From Pseudomonadota bacterium (GTDB lineage Bacteria > Pseudomonadota > Alphaproteobacteria > Rhizobiales > Beijerinckiaceae), in NCBI GenBank assembly GCA_021777795.1, contig JAJYDD010000004.1, forward strand, positions 1-33,671: DNA of 33,671 nt, written 5' to 3'. The stretch's first letter is position 1. Each line of letters starts with the position of its first letter. This document shows, one piece after another, positions 30,744-33,671 of this stretch. The position numbers and the translations under genes were made by a program. The notes under the pieces were generated by a model. The model ran no database searches. It was not told the origin of the DNA and saw only the letters and a program-made list of their open reading frames with translations.

Positions 30744-33671
30744 CTACTCCGCTGGCGACGGCAGCGCCGCATGTCCGTCGCGTTGCTCCTCGCGCGGCTT
30801 CTCCTCGCGGGCCTTTTCCTCGCGCGGCGCCAACAGCCATTTGAACAGCCGCCACGTCAGCCGCCCGATGTCGTCGAGCACCGTGAACACCGCCGGCACG
30901 AACACCAGGCTCAGCAGCGTCGACACCACCAGGCCGCCGATCACCGCAATCGCCATCGGCGAGCGGAAGCCGCCGCCGTCGCCGACGCCCGCCGCCGAGG
31001 GCAACATGCCCGCCGCCATCGCGATCGTCGTCATCACGATCGGCCGCGCGCGCTTGCGGCCGGCCTCGACCAAGGCTTCCAGACGCGGCGTCCCCTCCGC
31101 GATCGCTTCAACGGCGAAATCGACCAGCATGATCGCGTTCTTGGTGACGATGCCCATCAGCATCAGGATGCCGATGACGACCGGCATAGACATCGCCTTG
31201 TGGGTGATGAGCAAGGCGATGATCGAGCCGCCGATGGAGAGCGGCAGCGAGATCAGAATGGTGATCGGTTGCAGGAAGCTGCCGAACAGCAGCACCAGCA
31301 GGCCGTAGACCATCATCAACCCCGCGCCCATCGCCTCGGCGAAGGATTGGAACACTTCGCTCATGATCTCGACGTCGCCGGTCTCCTTGATCTCGACGCC
31401 CGGCGGCAGATGTTTCGCCATCGGCAAAGCGCGGATCGCCGCCACCGCCGCGCCCAGCGGCGCATCGCCGCGCAAATCCGCCTCGATTGTGACGCGGCGC
31501 GAGCGGTCGTAGCGGTTGATCGCGGTCGGGCCGTGGCCCATCTCGAAATCGGCGACGGCGGCCAGCGGCGTCGTGCCGCCGCCGCCCGTCGGCACGCGCA
31601 GGTTCTCCAGCACGCCGATTCGCCCGCGCGCCGCCTCGTCCAACTCGACACGGATCGGGATCAGCCGGCCGTCGACCTTGAACTTGGCGAGATTGGCGTC
31701 GATGTCGCCAAGCGTGGCGACGCGGATCGTCGTCGACAAAGCCTCCGTCGAGACGCCGAGGTCGGCCGCCACCTGCCGGCGCGGCTCGATCTGCAATTCC
31801 GGCCGGTCCAACTCGGCGGTGGAGATCGGGTTCTCCAGGATGGGAATTGTGCGCATCTCGCTGGCGAGCTGGTTGGCCGTGTTGTTGATCTCTTTCATAT
31901 CGTGGCCGGCGACGATGAGTTGCAGGTCGCGCTGGCCGTTGTCCTTCATGAACCAGAAGCGCAGATCCGGGATATCGGCCATGAAGCCGGAGATGCGGGT
32001 TTGCAGGTCCTTCTGCGTCGCCTCGCGCTTGGATTTGTGGACGAAATTGATGACGAAGGTCGCCTTGCGCGGCTCGGAATCGCCGCCCAGGATCTGGCCG
32101 CCATAGACGAGCACCGAGCGCACCTCCGGCATCGCCTTCAACTTGGCCGAGATTTCGCGGGTCACGCGGTCGGTGTCGTCGAGCCGGGAGCCCGGCGGCA
32201 GTTCCACCGCGAGCAGCGCGCGCGCCTGATCGTCGGCGGGGATGAAGCCGGAAGGCAGCAGTTGCGTCGACCACAGCGAGCCCGCGAAGATCAGCGCGCC
32301 GACGAACAGCGTCGCCCAGCGCCAGCGCACGGAGCCGCGCACGAGGCGCGTGTAGAAGCGCATGATCGCGCCGTCCTCGGCAGGCTCGGCATGGCGCGGC
32401 GTGCGCATGAAATAGGCCGCCATCACCGGCGTCACGAAACGCGCCACGCCCAGCGAGAACATGACGGCGACGGCGACGGTGAGGCCGAACTGGCGGAAAT
32501 ATTGGCCGGCGATGCCGCCCATGAAGCTGACCGGGGCGAAGATCGCCGCGATCGACAGCGAAATCGCGATGACGGCGAGGCCGATCTCGTCGGCGGCCTC
32601 AAGGGCTGCGCGATAGGCGGTTTTGCCCATCCGCATGTGGCGCACGATGTTCTCGATCTCGACGATGGCGTCATCGACGAGAATGCCCGTCACCAGCGTC
32701 AGCGCCAGCAGGCTGACCATATTGAGCGAGAAGCCGACGGCGTCCATCGCCCAGAAGGTCGGCAGCACCGACAGCGGCAGAGCCATCGCGGTGACGACGG
32801 TGGCGCGGAAATCGCGCAGGAAGATGAACACAACGATGATCGCCAGCGCCGCGCCCTCGATCAGCGTCTCCATCGTCGAATGGTAGCTGCCCAACTCGGC
32901 CTGGATGCGGCTATCAACCTGGGTGAACTTCACTTCCGGATGGCGCTTCTCGATCTCGGCGAGCTTGCGGGTGATGTCGCGGTCGACCGTCACGTCGCTC
33001 GCGCCCTTGGCGCGGGTGACGCCGAAGGCGACGATGGGTTGGTCGAACAGCCGCGTGAAGGTGCGCGGCTCCTGCGCTGTGTCGGAGACGGTGGCGAGTT
33101 CGTCGAGCCGCACGCGCCGGCCGCCGGGAAGGGCGATTGGCAGCGCCTTCAACTGGGCGAGCTTGTTGGCGCCGGCCAGCGTGCGGATCGCCTGTTCCTG
33201 GCCGGCGATCTCGCCGCGCCCGCCGCCGAGATCGACGTTGTCTTGCCGCACCTGCTCGTTGACCTGCTCGGCGGTGACGCCGAGCGCCAGCAGCTTCTCA
33301 GGGTCGAGCGAGACGCGGATTTCGCGATCGACGCCGCCATAGCGCGAGACGTCGCCGACGCCCTTCAGCGCCTGCAAATCGCGCGCGACGGTGTCGTCGA
33401 TGAACCAGGACAGTTGCTCGACCGTCATGCCCGGCGCCGAGGCGGCGTAGGTGACGATCGGCAGGCCCTCGATATTGACGCGGTTGATGATCGGCTCGTC
33501 GATGGTGCGCGGCAGGTCGGAACGAATTTTCGCGATCTGGTCCTTCACGTCGTTGAGCGCGCGGTCGATGTCGGTGGAGCCGACATGGAACTGGATGATC
33601 GTCTGCGAGGAGCCATCGCTGATTTGGCTGGCGATGTGCCAAACGCCGTTGAGGCTGGCGACCGCGTCCTC
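30744..33671 (-). CDS. AcrB/HAE1-type RND efflux pump, start outside window
   Basis: 975 residues are visible; the frame stays open to the window edge (reading DAVASLNGVWHIASQISDGS there), so the N-terminal helix and the first 70 or so residues are missing. The proton-relay Asp pair is in GILVDDAIVEIENIVRHM, the periplasmic porter domains are complete, and the C-terminal block has GIVTKNAIMLVDFAVEA. The family exports lipophilic drugs, detergents or metabolites. It differs strongly from the sulfur-cluster pump at 7064-10300, so it is a separate system. The cytoplasmic tail ends in an unusual charged run of EEK/REE repeats (REEKAREEKPREEQRDG). The adaptor gene would be expected just beyond the right edge. 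Confidence 0.93.
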   Translation of the reverse strand, partial: EDAVASLNGVWHIASQISDGSSQTIIQFHVGSTDIDRALNDVKDQIAKIRSDLPRTIDEPIINRVNIEGLPIVTYAASAPGMTVEQLSWFIDDTVARDLQALKGVGDVSRYGGVDREIRVSLDPEKLLALGVTAEQVNEQVRQDNVDLGGGRGEIAGQEQAIRTLAGANKLAQLKALPIALPGGRRVRLDELATVSDTAQEPRTFTRLFDQPIVAFGVTRAKGASDVTVDRDITRKLAEIEKRHPEVKFTQVDSRIQAELGSYHSTMETLIEGAALAIIVVFIFLRDFRATVVTAMALPLSVLPTFWAMDAVGFSLNMVSLLALTLVTGILVDDAIVEIENIVRHMRMGKTAYRAALEAADEIGLAVIAISLSIAAIFAPVSFMGGIAGQYFRQFGLTVAVAVMFSLGVARFVTPVMAAYFMRTPRHAEPAEDGAIMRFYTRLVRGSVRWRWATLFVGALIFAGSLWSTQLLPSGFIPADDQARALLAVELPPGSRLDDTDRVTREISAKLKAMPEVRSVLVYGGQILGGDSEPRKATFVINFVHKSKREATQKDLQTRISGFMADIPDLRFWFMKDNGQRDLQLIVAGHDMKEINNTANQLASEMRTIPILENPISTAELDRPELQIEPRRQVAADLGVSTEALSTTIRVATLGDIDANLAKFKVDGRLIPIRVELDEAARGRIGVLENLRVPTGGGGTTPLAAVADFEMGHGPTAINRYDRSRRVTIEADLRGDAPLGAAVAAIRALPMAKHLPPGVEIKETGDVEIMSEVFQSFAEAMGAGLMMVYGLLVLLFGSFLQPITILISLPLSIGGSIIALLITHKAMSMPVVIGILMLMGIVTKNAIMLVDFAVEAIAEGTPRLEALVEAGRKRARPIVMTTIAMAAGMLPSAAGVGDGGGFRSPMAIAVIGGLVVSTLLSLVFVPAVFTVLDDIGRLTWRLFKWLLAPREEKAREEKPREEQRDGHAALPSPAE

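Noticed and set aside
1-33671. CRISPR arrays, rRNA genes, intact insertion sequences, riboswitches
   Set aside because: No regularly spaced repeats, rRNA-like text, complete transposase or recognisable riboswitch core were seen in reading the window.

Overview
This is a GC-rich window with dense, strongly biased coding and many ATGA stop/start overlaps. It looks like an alphaproteobacterial chromosome, most likely Hyphomicrobiales (Methylocystaceae/Beijerinckiaceae-like). That placement is an inference from gene style (BigR-type regulators, COG4705/COG4280 proteins, tRNA-Gly(CCC)), not a marker-gene result.

Layout. (1) 1-1491: the 3' end of a feruloyl-CoA-synthase-type ligase converges on a crotonase-family gene, suggesting aromatic or acyl-CoA catabolism. 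(2) 1778-5827: a GT61 glycosyltransferase with a TPR region, a convergent sulfotransferase-like gene and a secreted protein of unknown function. (3) 5964-14400: a sulfide/persulfide module. It has two ArsR regulators with the BigR/SqrR cysteine pair (66 residues apart in both), a leftward operon (periplasmic adaptor, RND pump, AhpD-like protein, rhodanese), a rightward bigR-like/DUF2892 pair, and a leftward sulfide:quinone oxidoreductase with all three catalytic cysteines. Two decayed genes fill what look like empty gaps: a TauE/SafE sulfite exporter (about 11900-12660) and a cytochrome c tail (about 14136-14400). (4) 14847-19195: a two-component system, a PepSY protein, a COG4705 membrane protein, a COG4280 membrane protein and a 70-residue membrane protein, all rightward. 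(5) 19196-19880: an IS256-type transposase scrap followed by tRNA-Gly(CCC). (6) 19916-29227: a lipid locus. An alpha/beta hydrolase, a WS/DGAT acyltransferase and an acyl-CoA ligase run left; a trans-acting enoyl reductase-like protein, a self-sufficient CYP102 (P450-BM3-like) fusion and a SecD-head-like exported protein run right. (7) 29265-33671: a small hypothetical gene, an AT-richer acetyltransferase that looks acquired, and an AcrB-type RND pump cut by the window edge.

Working model. In region 3, SQR oxidises sulfide to sulfane sulfur. Rhodanese and the CxxC AhpD-like protein could handle or reduce persulfides. BigR-type repressors would open the divergent promoter at 11269-11345, which carries a near-perfect 28-bp palindrome. 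The unusual element is an RND efflux pump co-transcribed with rhodanese and an AhpD-like protein, next to a dead sulfite exporter. In region 6 acyl chains would be activated, reduced or hydroxylated, and esterified into storage or wax-type lipids.
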